Assembly: GCA_025175895.1 (NCBI GenBank)
Contig: CM045989.1
Coordinates: 17,105,928-17,169,927, forward strand
Source of the DNA: Wurfbainia villosa
Taxonomy: Eukaryota > Streptophyta > Magnoliopsida > Zingiberales > Zingiberaceae
Direction: 5' to 3'
DNA length: 64,000 bases
Shown here: one piece after another, positions 11,031 to 22,355 of the stretch
Position numbering within the stretch: position 1 is the first letter of the stretch
How the letters are laid out: every line of letters starts with the position of its first letter
Notes under the pieces: generated by a model
Databases searched by the model: none
Told to the model about the DNA's origin: nothing
The model's input: the letters and a program-made list of their open reading frames with translations, nothing else
Program-made: the position numbers and the translations under genes

Positions 11031-12192
11031 TGTTGATGCAGGGCTACCAGATAATTGAACCTAAGTTTTGATTATCAGAAAGGTTCAAAGTTAAGTCATA
11101 ATGTTATCTTATGTGTTATGTCAAGTGTGCAAAATTTAAATAGTCTTAGCTGAGGTCAAAGGATAAGATGCTAAGCAACAGGTAAGAGGACCAAGGTTAA
11201 GCAAATGTAAGCTCCATATGAGGAGTGATGGTAAGGTCGCATCCTTGGAATGATGACAACCTTAGGCGTCGGTCTGACTAACAATTTTAGGGGAAGGCTG
11301 AAGTTGAGATTGGATGGTCAAGGACTATCATGATTACTATTGTTGTGTTAATCTTGTAATGCAGGTAAAGACTGGATGAGAATGAGCTCCATGTGCTATG
11401 GTCGAGCACCATGTGCTTGGTGCAAATACCGAGCAACCTATGCAAATACTGAGCACCCTGTAACAGTCGTCTAATCGGATGGCAGTCAATTGAAACCAAG
11501 AACCATGTTCTTCAGTTGAGCACCCTGTACTTCAGCCAACTATGAAGGATCTATAATCTAGCAGTCGATTGGTCGAACGACAGTCGACTGATACATGTGG
11601 ATCAGTCCAAACGCAAGATTGTTTGGATCAGTCAAGAGCAAGGTGCCACCTCAGGATAAGAACCAATTAAGTAGGATCTAGTTCTGGACTTTATCAATGA
11701 TGCTGGTTTATCAAAGAAGGGTGGGACACAAACGCTAATCCTTAATTTTTCTCAAGTGCTCTTGCTCTCAAAACTTCTCAAACAATAATCCTTCGTGCTA
11801 CAATGGTACAACTCCGATGACGTGCTCAATCTTCATCATCTTAACGTCGGTATATCTAATTTAAATTGTAAGGTTTCTTTTGTGCTTATATATTTAAGGA
11901 ACTGGTAAGGTTTTTTTACCATTCCTGATCTTGTGTAAAGAAATGCATCTCTTACCTCCAACGAGGAATAGACTTATAGTGGATTTCCCATCAAAGTAAT
12001 CAAGGATCGCGGGCCTTGGACTAGTAGTCATTCGACTGTGAACCAAGTAAAAGTGCTTGTGTCTTTAGTTATTTTTATTCTACTTGTTTTTCCACTGCAA
12101 TATACTTTGATAATCACGTGAATTTTTAAAAAGAAAGAAAGAATTTTTTTTGATGCTATTCACCCCCCTCTAGCTTGCTTTCCGATCCAACA
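11031..12192 (+). repeat. A 5' LTR
   Basis: The LTR is 1162 bp with TG...CA ends. It has one exact CAGTCGACTG at 11581 and variants nearby, followed by a TATA-like TTATATATTTAAG near 11886. The U5 part (11950-12192) aligns with 44570-44798 of B. Confidence 0.8.
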
Positions 12193-12194
12193 AT

Positions 12195-12207
12195 TGGTAT
12201 CATAGCC
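12195..12207 (+). promoter_or_regulatory. A primer-binding site
   Basis: TGGTATCATAGCC follows the LTR by two bases. It has one mismatch to the initiator-Met tRNA consensus. Confidence 0.8.
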
Positions 12208-12360
12208 GGGGGTGCTCAAATTCGGTGTGATCACTGGTTGAGTAAATTGATTTTATTTTTCTTTCGGTTTTGTTTGTTTTATTCTTATCTCTCGCACTAC
12301 TAATCCAAGACCAAGTCTTGGCATAATTTTCTCATTTTTGTATTTACAAGGTTACCTAAA

Positions 12361-13068
12361 ATGGCCCACCAAGAAGGCTATATCACCATCCGACCTTTGT
12401 TCTTTTATGGATCGTCATCCAGACGGGGTTTAATCTACCGACTAATGATCAAGGAGAACTCTTGGACTATGACAAGTGGACCAACGCAATGAAATGACAA
12501 ATCGAGGTGGAGAACCGTACATCATAAGGCCCGTGACAGAAGGTGGAGAACCATTACATCATAAGGTATACACAAAGAGTTTTTCCAAGGACCACTTTGT
12601 GGGCATCCATAGTTGATGCTTACAAAGTATCTATGGATTTATCTAAAATTAGGTTAGATGAAATATTTTCCGAGTTTAAATTACATGAGCAATCTAATTT
12701 GGGCCCGGTCGTGAAGAGTATTGCTTTGTTTCCAAGAAAAAAGAAGGGAAAAAGCAAGCCAACTCCCATATATGATGAATTTGAATCAGAACTAGATGAA
12801 GAGTTAGAAATAGAGTTGGTAAACCTTGTCCAAAAATTGATCAAGAAAAGAAGACGGACAACTAAACCAACCAAAGAAATGAAATCTAGCACAAGTCAAA
12901 ACATAAGATCTACACAAGACTATAAGTGCTATGAAAGAAATAAGAAGGAACATTTCAAAGCAGAGTGCCCGGATCTAATGACTAAGCAGCATCAATCCAA
13001 GAATGCACTCAAAGATACATGGGAAGATCATCGGATGAGGAAGAACAAGATCAGGTCAACAACTTAGT
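12361..13068 (+). pseudogene. gag: Broken A gag
   Basis: It starts at ATGGCCCACC (12361), shifts frame near 12410-12430, has a stop near 12497 and has lost the middle of the UBN2 region. The longest surviving frame begins near 12543. It includes FPRTTLWASIVDAYKVS and KIRLDEIFSEFKLHEQ, which align with the B gag (FPRTTLWASMVDVYKVS). The zinc knuckle near 12928 reads CYERNKKEHFKAEC, with the second cysteine replaced by arginine. It is non-functional as it stands. Confidence 0.8.
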
Positions 13069-13189
13069 TCTAATGGAAAGACTATTCGAGTTTGAGTCCG
13101 AGTCTGAATCCGAACTCGACACCGTGTATGAGTCTTAATCCGAGCCCAACACCAAGTCTGAGTTCAAGTCAAGCCATGGATCCGTATCC

Positions 13190-13350
13190 AGTTCAAAACA
13201 ATCAATTAAGTAATCAATATACTTTATACATACCACTATAGCTAAGAATGGCTTGTTAGGCTAACGTCAAGGTTGTTCTTATCTATAGTGGATATCAACC
13301 CACTTGGAGGAAAACTTACGATCTCCCGAATTCAAAGTAAGGGCTCTTGA
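13190..13350 (+). mobile_element. Copia leader remnant related to E
   Basis: Bases 13235-13330 align with 37886-37980, the end of the E leader just before gag (shared ATGGCTTGTT, CAAGGTTGTTC, GTGGATATCA against ATGGATATCA). It keeps a hairpin with arms 13235-13248 and 13276-13289. The remainder is unrecognised. Confidence 0.55.
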
Positions 13351-15063
13351 TGTTAGGATGTACTAAAAGCCTAGCTTGTGTATGAACATCTTCATTTTGA
13401 AATAAGAATCGCATGATCAGTGTTTGCATTTTATATTTATGCATATTGTCTGATACCTTACATTGTAGATAACATGGTGTGTGGTGTCACACAGAAGATC
13501 ATGTTATTAGTTCCTTGTAGAGTATAAATAGAGGTTCACAACTAAGATGGTTTTGGACAAACCATTGGCATGGTTGTAGTGTAATTTGGTATTGATTTAT
13601 CTTGACCATATAATTACACTAGTACACTTTATGTGTATTGAGCAGGACTGATTTAGAGGTGATTCAATTTATACTGACTATATAATTGAATCAAACCTCA
13701 GATATTATGGTGTACAGGCTCTTAATCCCGATATAATAATGGGCATATGAACTTAGTATTTATTTCTTTGATTTACCAATAGGCGAGATTTATGTGTAAA
13801 ATCGATAGGCCTGGTAGTTTGGGAAATAATATTATTTATATGGTGTGTCGTTGATTATAGGAGGAAACCGTGTCCTATACACTAGGATGATGATGTCCCC
13901 TTGAGGAGCTCATAAAGTTCATTATGTAAATCCTGCAAGTGGACTTGGTCCAACATGATGATAAGGATGAGTGGTACTACTCATGGAATTAGATATTGAT
14001 TAATTAAATTGTCAGTAGTTTAATTAATTAATGGACTTTCGATATCTTAAATACGGGGAGATATTTTGTACAAATAATATGTGGAGCCCATATTTAATTA
14101 TGGGGGTTGGTGAGGTAGAACAATGATGATCCTCTAGTGGAATGGATCATCATTAATGGATCGGGTTATATGTGGTTCGGATCCATTGGGTGGCTAAGAT
14201 CCAACTCCTCCTCATGGTCCCTATTGTAGTCTATTATAAATACCTCATGAAGCCTAGATCTAAAAAAGGTGGTGGAGAGGCTTGGGTGAAAAAAGAGTGA
14301 GGATTTTGCTTCCTAAGGGCCAGCGGCAACAAGAGAGCTAGGTTTTTTTTTCTCTATTGGACGGCGCCTCGTCTCCTTCTCCAAGGGCCGGCGGCAACAA
14401 AGGCTAGGGTTTTTCATTCTTCCTTTGTCTTGGGCAGCATCTCCTCTCCCTCTCCTAGGGCCGGCGGCAACAAGTAAGGAGGAAGGCTCTCTTCCTCAAT
14501 CTCCTCTCCTCTCCTAGGGCCGGAGGACACCACCTCTTGGAGTTTTGGTGGTCGGTACAAGCAAGGAGAAGAGGAGAAGGCTTTGTGTTCAGCACAAGAT
14601 AGGAGAAGAAGGGAGGGTTTTCTTCCCTTGTTCGGAGCGAGCAAGGAAGGGAAGATACATGGTCTAAAAGGCTTTAATTCTTTGAAGATCGTTGCCCACA
14701 CGACATCCAAGAAGAGGATAGGAATACAATAGAAGATCAAGAGGTAAAATAAGAGGTATAATCTTGTTTAATTTTAATTCTTGTTCTTTTGTATTTTGCA
14801 TGTTGTTGATTGGCATGGACCTGATTATAAACACAAAAACCAGCGATCCGTTCATCATCTATTCCGCGGCTAATCGAGGAAAAGAGTTAGGTTGCTTGAA
14901 CAACAAGTTTGTTCAAGCGACCACTCAAATCGAATAGCACGATGATGAATCGGTTGCTTGGGTAATCCATCTCCGTCCGGATTAGTTTTAATTAATAAAA
15001 TTTTAATGTGAGATAGGATCACCATGCACAAGCGACCAAAGAGAAGCGAAACACTTCCCTTCA
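13351..15063 (+). repeat. C-family 5' LTR (plus orientation)
   Basis: It is 1713 bp, from TGTTAGGATGTACT to TTCA, and a PBS follows. It matches the reverse complement of the C LTRs at both ends (TGTTGGGATGTATACTG there) and in blocks such as the GGTGTGTGGTGTCACAC region. It is about 340 bp shorter than the C LTRs and clearly diverged. A TATA box TATAAAT is at 14235-14241. A short TG microsatellite in the adjoining leader (15214-15229) is also seen. Confidence 0.8.
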
Positions 15064-15065
15064 AG

Positions 15066-15082
15066 TGGTATCAGAGCCACGG
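15066..15082 (+). promoter_or_regulatory. Primer-binding site of the C-family LTR
   Basis: TGGTATCAGAGCCACGG is an extended initiator-Met tRNA match, identical to that of C on the minus strand. Confidence 0.9.
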
Positions 15083-15274
15083 TTTCCAATTTTGTGTGTT
15101 TGGATTCAGTTACTTTCACGCATTTATCACGGATAATAGTAGGATGTGCGTAGGCTAACTTTTTGCTTGCAGGCATAAGATCCAATTATTATGGCTATGT
15201 GGATGTATGTGATTGTGTGTGTGTGTGTGATTGTAACTAATTATTTGATTCCTCGGGATTGACGAGACTAGCCA
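15083..15274 (+). mobile_element. C-family leader remnant
   Basis: This is about 190 bases of 5' leader, matching the reverse complement of C at 32650-32830 (GCAGGCATAAGATC block, then TCCTCGGG). The match ends near 15274, where an inverted polymerase piece is joined. Confidence 0.7.
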
Positions 15275-16045
15275 AAATGGTGTCTATGTATGAAGCTTGA
15301 GATAAGCACAACATCCTTTTCCTGCGATCCCTTATAACCTTGATCCCAAGGATGTGTCCCACTTATCCCAAGTCCTTCATATCAAACTGTTTGGACAACC
15401 ATACCCTTATGTCCAATAACACCTTGACATTGTTGCCAATTAACAAAATGTCATCTACGTATAACACAAGAAATACCACTACATTTCCATCACATCTCTT
15501 GTGTACACAAGACTCATATGGACTTTGAATAAATCCATAAGATTGGATTACCTCATCAAAGCGGATGTTCCAAGACCTCGAAGCTTGCTTCAATCCATAA
15601 ATGGACCGATTAAGCTTGCAATGCTCTTTGCCCTTTGCAATGAGTCTCTCTGGTTGCTTCATATAGATGTTTTCCTCAAGACTTCCATTAAGGAAAGCTG
15701 TCTTGACATACATCTGCCATACCTCATAATCCATATGAGCAGTAATACATAAGAGAATCTGGATAGACTTAAGCATGACTACCGACAAAATGGTCTCCTC
15801 ATAATCGATACCCTCTTTCTGAGTATACCCTTTCGCAACAAGCCTTGCTTTGAAGGTCTCAACCTTCCTGTCTATTCCTCTCTTTCTTTTGTAGGTCCAC
15901 TTGCATCCAATGGTTTTTACACCATCGGGTGGTTCTACTAGCTCCCAGACCTGATTTGAATCCATAGATTCAATCTCAGTATTCATTGCACTTTGCCAAG
16001 ATACCGCATCTTTATCTTGGATTGCCTCGTCATATGTCCAGGGAT
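15275..16045 (-). pseudogene. pol: Inverted copia reverse-transcriptase fragment
   Basis: It matches C at 23010-23790 and lies in the opposite orientation to the LTR and leader beside it. One frame of 207 codons (15986-15363) is still open. It covers the RT from VKTIGCKWTYKRKRG through VKTAFLNG and KLNRSIYGLKQASRSW to the catalytic YVDD motif and the FDMKDLG linker. It lacks integrase, protease and RNase H. Stops occur near the edges. The piece probably came from another C copy by rearrangement. Confidence 0.85.
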
Positions 16046-16960
16046 TGTTTGTGCAGTAGGCACCGAAGTTGAACCTGAGTTTTGATTATAGCAAACGATA
16101 CAAAGTTAAGCTCATGTCATTATCTCACGAGCTGAATCGAGTGTGCAGAAAATTGCTATCGCTGGAGTTGAAGGCTAGCGACACCCGGAGGAAGCCACGA
16201 TGGTCAGACGACACTCGAGTGACTTCGGAGGGAGCCGAAGGAATCGAGTAGAAGGCCAGAAGCAAAAGTGACACAGTAAGTATCGAGGTAAGCTCGTGTG
16301 TGTGCGAGAGTAAGTGAGATCGTATCCTCTTTACGGGGATGATCTTAAGCATAGATCCGACCAAAGACATCCTATAGGTGGTCTAGGTCGAGATCGGACA
16401 GTCGGAGCCCGTCGAAATAATGTTTTTGTTAACTAACTTTGCCTTGCAGCTAGCATCAATCGACTGCCAGCCTGAAGGACTCGACTGCCATCCATCAGTC
16501 GACTGCCTGCGGTCATCATTCGACTGATGCTGCCATCAGTCGACTGATGATGGCCATCAGTCGACTGATGGTAAATGATCAACCTCGAGGAGTCAAGCTT
16601 TATCACCATTTTTCAAAGAGTCTTGTGCCCAATTCCTATTGGTTGAAGTTTCTCTCAAAAAGGGGCTCAAAGGCTATAAAAGGAGGGCCCCTCCTAGGGT
16701 TTTTCATCAATCTCTAAGTGTTCAAAAGCCTCCACAACTCTATGACTCTCCGACGACTCTACAATGACGAAGTGCTACCAACAACCCTATCTTAATTTAT
16801 ATTTCCTAGTTGTTGGTATAATCTTATTTTGTCATCTCTTTAATACCGCAATTCTTTTTTATCGAGGTTTTCTATCGTTCCATTTTACATTAATAGAAGA
16901 GAGGGTTTGTCTCTCTATCTATTTCCTTCCAAGGTTTTTGTAATCGTCTAACTCCACACA
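16046..16960 (+). repeat. B 5' LTR, 3' end deleted
   Basis: It starts TGTTTGTGCAG and aligns with 19443 onward. CAGTCGACTG palindromes are at 16496, 16537 and 16558, then a TATA box at 16675-16681. The U5 end and PBS are missing: sequence passes directly into gag near 16990, so a deletion removed the junction. Confidence 0.7.
16675..16681 (+). promoter_or_regulatory. B 5' LTR TATA box
   Basis: TATAAAA lies about 110 bases after the palindrome cluster. The same GC-poor context and TATAAAA recur in the 3' LTR at 20071-20077. Confidence 0.55.
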
Positions 16961-16995
16961 AGTCAAGACTTGGATAATAATCCAAACTGCCTTTG

Positions 16996-18420
16996 CTCTA
17001 CCCACCAATGGAGAGCCCTTGGATTTCGACAAGTGGACCAATGCAACCAAGAGGCAAATCGAAGCCGACGCAAGAGCAACCAAAATGTTGCAATGCGGCT
17101 TGTCCAAGGAAGAGCTCAACCGAATTGGACCATTCATTAGCACCAAAGACCTCTGGAACAAATTAATTGATCTACACGAAGGGACGTCCGCTGCTAAGGT
17201 ATGTAAAAGAGATTTACTTTTAAATAAATTGTATAATCTAAAGATGCAGGATCATGAGACCGCTTCACAACTCCATGCGCGGATCCAAGACATCTTGAAC
17301 AACCTACATGCCATCGGACAAAAGGTAGACAATCGGGATATAATAAGGTACGCTCTTAATGCTTTTCCTAGGACCACCTTGTGGGCATCCATGGTTGATG
17401 TCTACAAGGTATCTAAAGATTTATCTAAGATTAGGTTAGACGAATTCTTTTCGAAATTTGAGTTACATGAACAAACTAACGCGGTCTCGGTCGAGAGAGG
17501 TGTTGCTTTAATTGTAGGACGAAGAAGAAAGGAGAAGAGCAAGCCACCTCCCGAGCAAGAAGATGGATCCGAACCTGAGGACGAACCCGAATCCAAATCC
17601 GAAGAGGAGGCCGCAATAGTCAACATGATGCGGAGAATAGTTCGACAAGAAAGAAGGCAATTGAAGAATGGGAACAAAGAGTAATTCAAGTCAAGGAGGC
17701 GGCCAAAGCAAAAGGGAGCAAGGAAAGCCTTCCATGAAACTTGGGACAATGGAGAAGAAGGCATCGACATATCTTACATGGCAAGACCGGAAGAGTCTGA
17801 GTCAGAATCTAAAACCGAATCCAACTACAACTCCGACTCCGACCCTGAAGACTACTTCGAGAGGAAACTCAAAGCCTGACCAAAAGGGAAAGTCAAGGTT
17901 AGCTTCTCTTTAATTAGTACACTTTACCTTACAATTAAAATGCTTACTAGAAAATTAACTAAGTCCGAGTCTAAGGTTGAGTCATTACTTGAGGAGGTTG
18001 AAACCCTCAAGCAAGAGGCTACTCTAACCTCTTCAACTAGTCAAGTTCAAGAGGGAAACTCAACCCAAGTTGAAAAACTTGAGAAAGAGAATTCTCTCTT
18101 GAAAGACCGAGTTCAAGAGGTCGAGGCTAGGTTGGAAAGGTTCATGTTGGAATCTAAGAATCTTAACCGGCTACTTGGAACCCAAAGAGTCATGTACAAA
18201 AAAGTTGGACTCGAATTTAGGTCAACGACTACGAATAGATCTTACATGTCTATTGTGAATCGTAGTCATCAAAGAGTCTAAGCATGGGTCCCAAAGGTTT
18301 TATTGAACTCACATATAAGGACTAATAAGTATTGGATTCCCCAGGATCAAGTCCACTTTGTGGATAGACCATATTGGTTCAATGGTCCAGGGGGAGCTAA
18401 CACTAAAATAGTATACCCAC
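16996..18420 (+). pseudogene. gag: Broken B gag
   Basis: The first frame (17019-17684) covers the UBN2 region: LDFDKWTNATKRQIEAD, then GTSAAKVCKRDLLLNKLYNL and LDEFFSKFELHEQ. The in-frame sequence upstream (ALPTNGEP) matches A but has no start codon, so the N-terminus was lost with the LTR junction. After a stop near 17684 the sequence shifts frame. No zinc knuckle is recognisable in 17685-17940. A coiled-coil-like frame (17940-18281, LEKENSLLKDRVQEVEARLE) and a remnant of the shared tail (KYWIPQDQVHFVD near 18330) follow. Confidence 0.75.
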
Positions 18421-19423
18421 TTCCTTAGCAAACCCATTGCATGAATAGTTATTTTATTTTAATCTTTAGAATGAATAGATAGGGAAATAGTTAGTCAACT
18501 TTGATAACATAGTATCAGGATGCGGCGAGATGATAGTACATTAGGGAAACAATGTCTCGTGTATTCGAGCTAGATAAGACATATCTAGCTTGGTGCACTT
18601 AGTTGAGTGGACTAGCTGAAGCTACCTCACCGTATCCTAAACTAGTTAGACCAAGAAGTAACCCTAAGTGACTTAAGTGATATTTTCTTGAATTTGGCTT
18701 TGTCTAAGTAAGTGGTCATTGTTCCTATCAAAGAAGGCCCCTGTGCCTCGCCACGACCTAGAAGTCAGTTTCTCGAAAAGTTACTTAACGATTTAAAGGT
18801 TAAATCCGAATCTAACCCAAGGTTGACTATCTCTAATTAAGTTTAAATCATCTCACAAAACATATAAGGTGAACACATTCTGAGACACAAAGAATGGGTG
18901 AGTGTTAAGGATAATTGAAATACACTTAACGTAACCTTTTCAAAATGCTACATATTTTCTCAACTATGGTACTTAACGAATATTTACAATTCTCTAGGAC
19001 AAAGTTTAGCGCCCCCTACATCTCTTATACTTCATATATTTGACTAAGGAGGAGAGCAAACTAACCCTAAGAGTTATATTACAAACCTTTAGATTATTGG
19101 TGTAGAGGGACACACCTCGAACCAATTTATCTAACTACTGCTAGACGCACGCTTATGCTCACAGTTGATTTATCTTTTCTAGACACATGTTATTTTTAAA
19201 CCCCTATTTTATATAAAAACCCCGACACCTTTTTTGATTTATGACAAAAGGGGGAGAAGAGCGAAAGTTAAGGGGGAGTAATAAAAATTTAAATTTTTAT
19301 AAAAATTCAAAGTAAATCTTTCAAAACTCACCTAGGGTTAAGGGGGAGTTTTTAAAAGGACGTTTATCATTTACTCTTATTCTATGCTTTAATTTTTCCC
19401 TTAACTTTGTCTTGGTTTGTCAT
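18421..19423 (+). other. B non-coding spacer with several purine tracts
   Basis: No frame is supported. Near its end are three PPT-like tracts (CAAAAGGGGGAGAAGAG near 19246, AAGGGGGAGT near 19270 and again near 19340) ahead of the one at the LTR. Confidence 0.5.
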
Positions 19424-19442
19424 AGATCAAAAAGAGGAAGAT
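19424..19442 (+). promoter_or_regulatory. B polypurine tract
   Basis: ATCAAAAAGAGGAAGAT lies directly before the 3' LTR start TGTTGGTGCAGAGG at 19443. Confidence 0.75.
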
Positions 19443-20132
19443 TGTTGGTGCAGAGGCACTAGATAATGGAACCTAGATTTTGATTATAGCAAAGATCCAA
19501 AGTTAAGGTCATATTGTTATCTCATGAGCTGAATTAAGTGTGCAGGAAATGGTTAAGCTAAGCTGATGGTCAGCGACACCCGGAGAATCCCGAGTCAGGA
19601 AATCGTGGTAGTTGGGTGACACTGGAGGAACTTCGTGGGAGTCGAAGAACCCAGGTGGAAGACCGAAAGCAAAGTGACAGGTCATAAAGGACCAGAGGTA
19701 AGTACGAGTGCTAAGAGAGATGGTAAGATCATGTCCTCTGTACGGGGATGACTGTAGGTGACGATCCGACTAAGACTTCCAGTGGAAGTTCTAGGTCGAG
19801 ATCGGACGGTAAGGAACTATTATATTTACCATTTTCGGTGATAATCTCTTCACGAAGTGGCGGCGGTGATTATTCTTGGTCATTAAGCGATCGATCGATG
19901 CATCACGATCGTGATGGAAACATCGATCGGATGGCGATGAATCAACTTTTTGCGCTATGTCAAAATGGATAATGTTTGACGCGGCCACTTCGCGATAAAA
20001 TAAAGAGCCACGTCGTGATTAGTTCTAAAAGTTGAGGATTTCTATCAGGACTTATTCCAATGCAAAAATCTATAAAAGGAGGGGAGGACTCCAACCCAAA
20101 TATCAATCATCTTGCTCTCAAAGTGCTCCCGC
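19443..20132 (+). repeat. B 3' LTR, first part
   Basis: It aligns with 16046 onward in long interrupted blocks. A TATA box TATAAAA is at 20071-20077. In the region where the 5' LTR has CAGTCGACTG this copy has GATCGATC-type motifs (19885-19935). It is interrupted at 20132 by C, with TSD CCCGC at 20128-20132. Confidence 0.75.
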
Positions 20133-22184
20133 TGAAGGGTTTTTGTCCCGGAACTGAAGCTCTTATCCCACTTGAAGGTGGAGAAACTTCGCTTCCCACT
20201 TCAACTCGGTCGCTTGTTCATGGCGATCCTCCCTATGTCCCCGGATTAAAAAAAATTTAATCCTAGACAAAAAAAGGGAACACCCAAGCAACCGTTTCAT
20301 CGTCGTGCTATTCGTTTAGAGTAGTCACTTGAACAAACTTGTTGTTCAAGCGACCAACCTCTATTCTACGAATAGCCATGAAATAGATGATGTATGGATC
20401 GACGACTTTTGTGTTTATGTTCGGGGTCCAAGTTATATTAGCCACATACATAAAGTAAACAACCACATACAACATGCATATAATTGAAAAACAATTATAG
20501 ACATAATACAAAAGAACACTAATCAAAATAAAAAAGATTATACCTCTTGATCTTCTATTGTATGTCCTTCCTCCTTTTGGACATCGTGTGGGCGACGATC
20601 TTCCAAAAGTTGAAGCCTCCTAGATCACCAATCTTCCTTTCCTTGTTCACTCCAAACAAAGGAAGATCATAAAATAAAACTCGTCTTCCTATCTAGAACC
20701 AGCCACCAAGTCAATAGACTTGATGTTTCGGCCGGCCAAGGAAGAGAACATGGAGTATGGGAACCAGCCAAAGGAGAAACAATGAGAGCATGGGCACCGA
20801 CCACCACTTGGAGAAGAAAAAGAAAAGCAATCTTCACCTTGTAGCTACCCAAAACCCTAACCCTAGCTCTCCTAATTGCCGGCCAAGGAAGAGGGGAAGA
20901 AGGATAGGATGAGCACTGGCCAAAGTATATGGAAGAAGGATAGGTTGCCGGCCAAACCTTGGAAGAAGAAGAAAAGGCCTTCTCCTCTTGTTGCCGCCCA
21001 CAACCAACACCCAAAACCCTAGCCGCCCACTCCTAATCCTAACCCTAATGGGATTGCTTGCCGCCCAAGGGAAGCAAACCCTAATGACATCCATTGTGTT
21101 GCCACCCAAGCCATCATCCCATATTTATAGAGTTAGGTTCATCCCTCCTTTTAATCTCCACCATCGGATCTAGGGATTTAATCTCAACCGTCGGATCTAG
21201 AGATTTAATCTCAACCGTCGAATCTAGAGATTTAATCTCTACCATTGGATCTAGAGTTTTGTTTTCATCCATTGGATCTAAGCTTCATGAGGTATTAATA
21301 GGCTACAATAGGGACCATGAGGAGGAGTTGGATCTTGGCCACCCAATGGATCAAGCCCACATAAAGTCTGATCCATTAATGATTATCCATTCCACTAGAG
21401 GATTATCTTTGATCTACCTCACCAACCCCCATAAGTTAATATGGGCTCCATATATTATTTGTACATTTTCTCCCCGTGTTTAAGATCTCGAATGTCCGTC
21501 GATTAATTAATTTACTAACCATTAATTAATCAACATCTAACTCCATGAGTAGTACCACTCAACCTTATCATCATGCCAGACCAAGTCCACCTGCAGGGTT
21601 TACATGATGAACCTTATGAGCTCCTCAAGGGGACATCATCATCCTAATATATAGGACACGGTTTCCTCCTATAATCAACGACACACCATATAAATAATAC
21701 CATTTCCCAACTTATCAAGCCTATCGATTTAATCTATAAATCTCACCAATTGGTAAATCAAAGAAATGAATACTAAGTATATGTGCCCGTTATTATATCG
21801 GGATTAAGAGCATGTACAATATAATATCTGAGGTCCGATTCGATTATGTAGTCAGCAATAAATCGAATCACCTCTAAGTCGGTCCTGCTCAATACACACA
21901 AAGTGCACTAGTGTGATTCTATGGTCAAGACAAACCAATACCAAATCACACTACAACGATTCCAATGGTTTGTCCAAAGTCATCTCGGTTGTGAGCCTTT
22001 ACTTATACTTTATAAGGAGCCGATAACATGATCTCCTGTGTGACACCACACACCATGTTATCTATAATGTAATGTATTAGACAATATGCATAACCATAAA
22101 AATGCAAACAATGATCATGTGATTCTTATTTCAAAAATAAAGATATTCATACAAAAGATAGACTTTTCAGTATACATCCCAACA
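20133..22184 (-). repeat. C 3' LTR
   Basis: It is 2052 bp and matches 32851-34620 plus 44101-44392 at high identity. A TATA box on the minus strand is the complement of 21123-21129. A tandem repeat of about 30 bp lies at 21155-21275. Confidence 0.9.
21155..21275 (-). repeat. 30-bp tandem repeat in C LTR
   Basis: About four to five units contain GTCGGATCTAGAGATTTAA with the palindrome GAGATTTAATCTC. The same array is at 33887-34005 in the other LTR. Confidence 0.75.
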
Positions 22185-22200
22185 ATCTCCCACTTATACT
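22185..22200 (-). promoter_or_regulatory. C polypurine tract
   Basis: The minus strand reads AGTATAAGTGGGAGAT against the 3' LTR start TGTTGGGATG. Confidence 0.8.
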
Positions 22201-22355
22201 AAAAGACTATGTTGTCCTCATACTGCCATACATCTGATTCTCATTCCCTCCACATGCCTATCAAAAGCTCTCGCCCAAAAGGCCTTAGTGAAAGGGTCTA
22301 CCAGGTCATCCTCTGATGCAATCTAGGTGACAATAACTTCTACCTCCTTTACGAT

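Larger units (their letters stand above)
11031..13190 (+). mobile_element. A: partial gag-only element (5' LTR, PBS, broken gag)
   Basis: A plus-strand LTR (11031-12192), a PBS and a degraded gag are visible. The LTR start (TGTTGATGCAGGGC...GAACCTAAGTTTTGATTA) and end (CTCTAGC...GATCCAACA) are shared with the B LTRs, so A and B are one family. No 3' LTR of A is seen: after the gag the sequence changes to a different copia leader near 13190. A was truncated by rearrangement. Confidence 0.75.

Noticed and set aside
20667..21483. Frames of 60-129 codons in the C LTR, repeated at 33395-34211
   Set aside because: They lie inside an LTR, overlap the TATA box and tandem repeat, and show no domain; they occur twice only because the LTR is duplicated.
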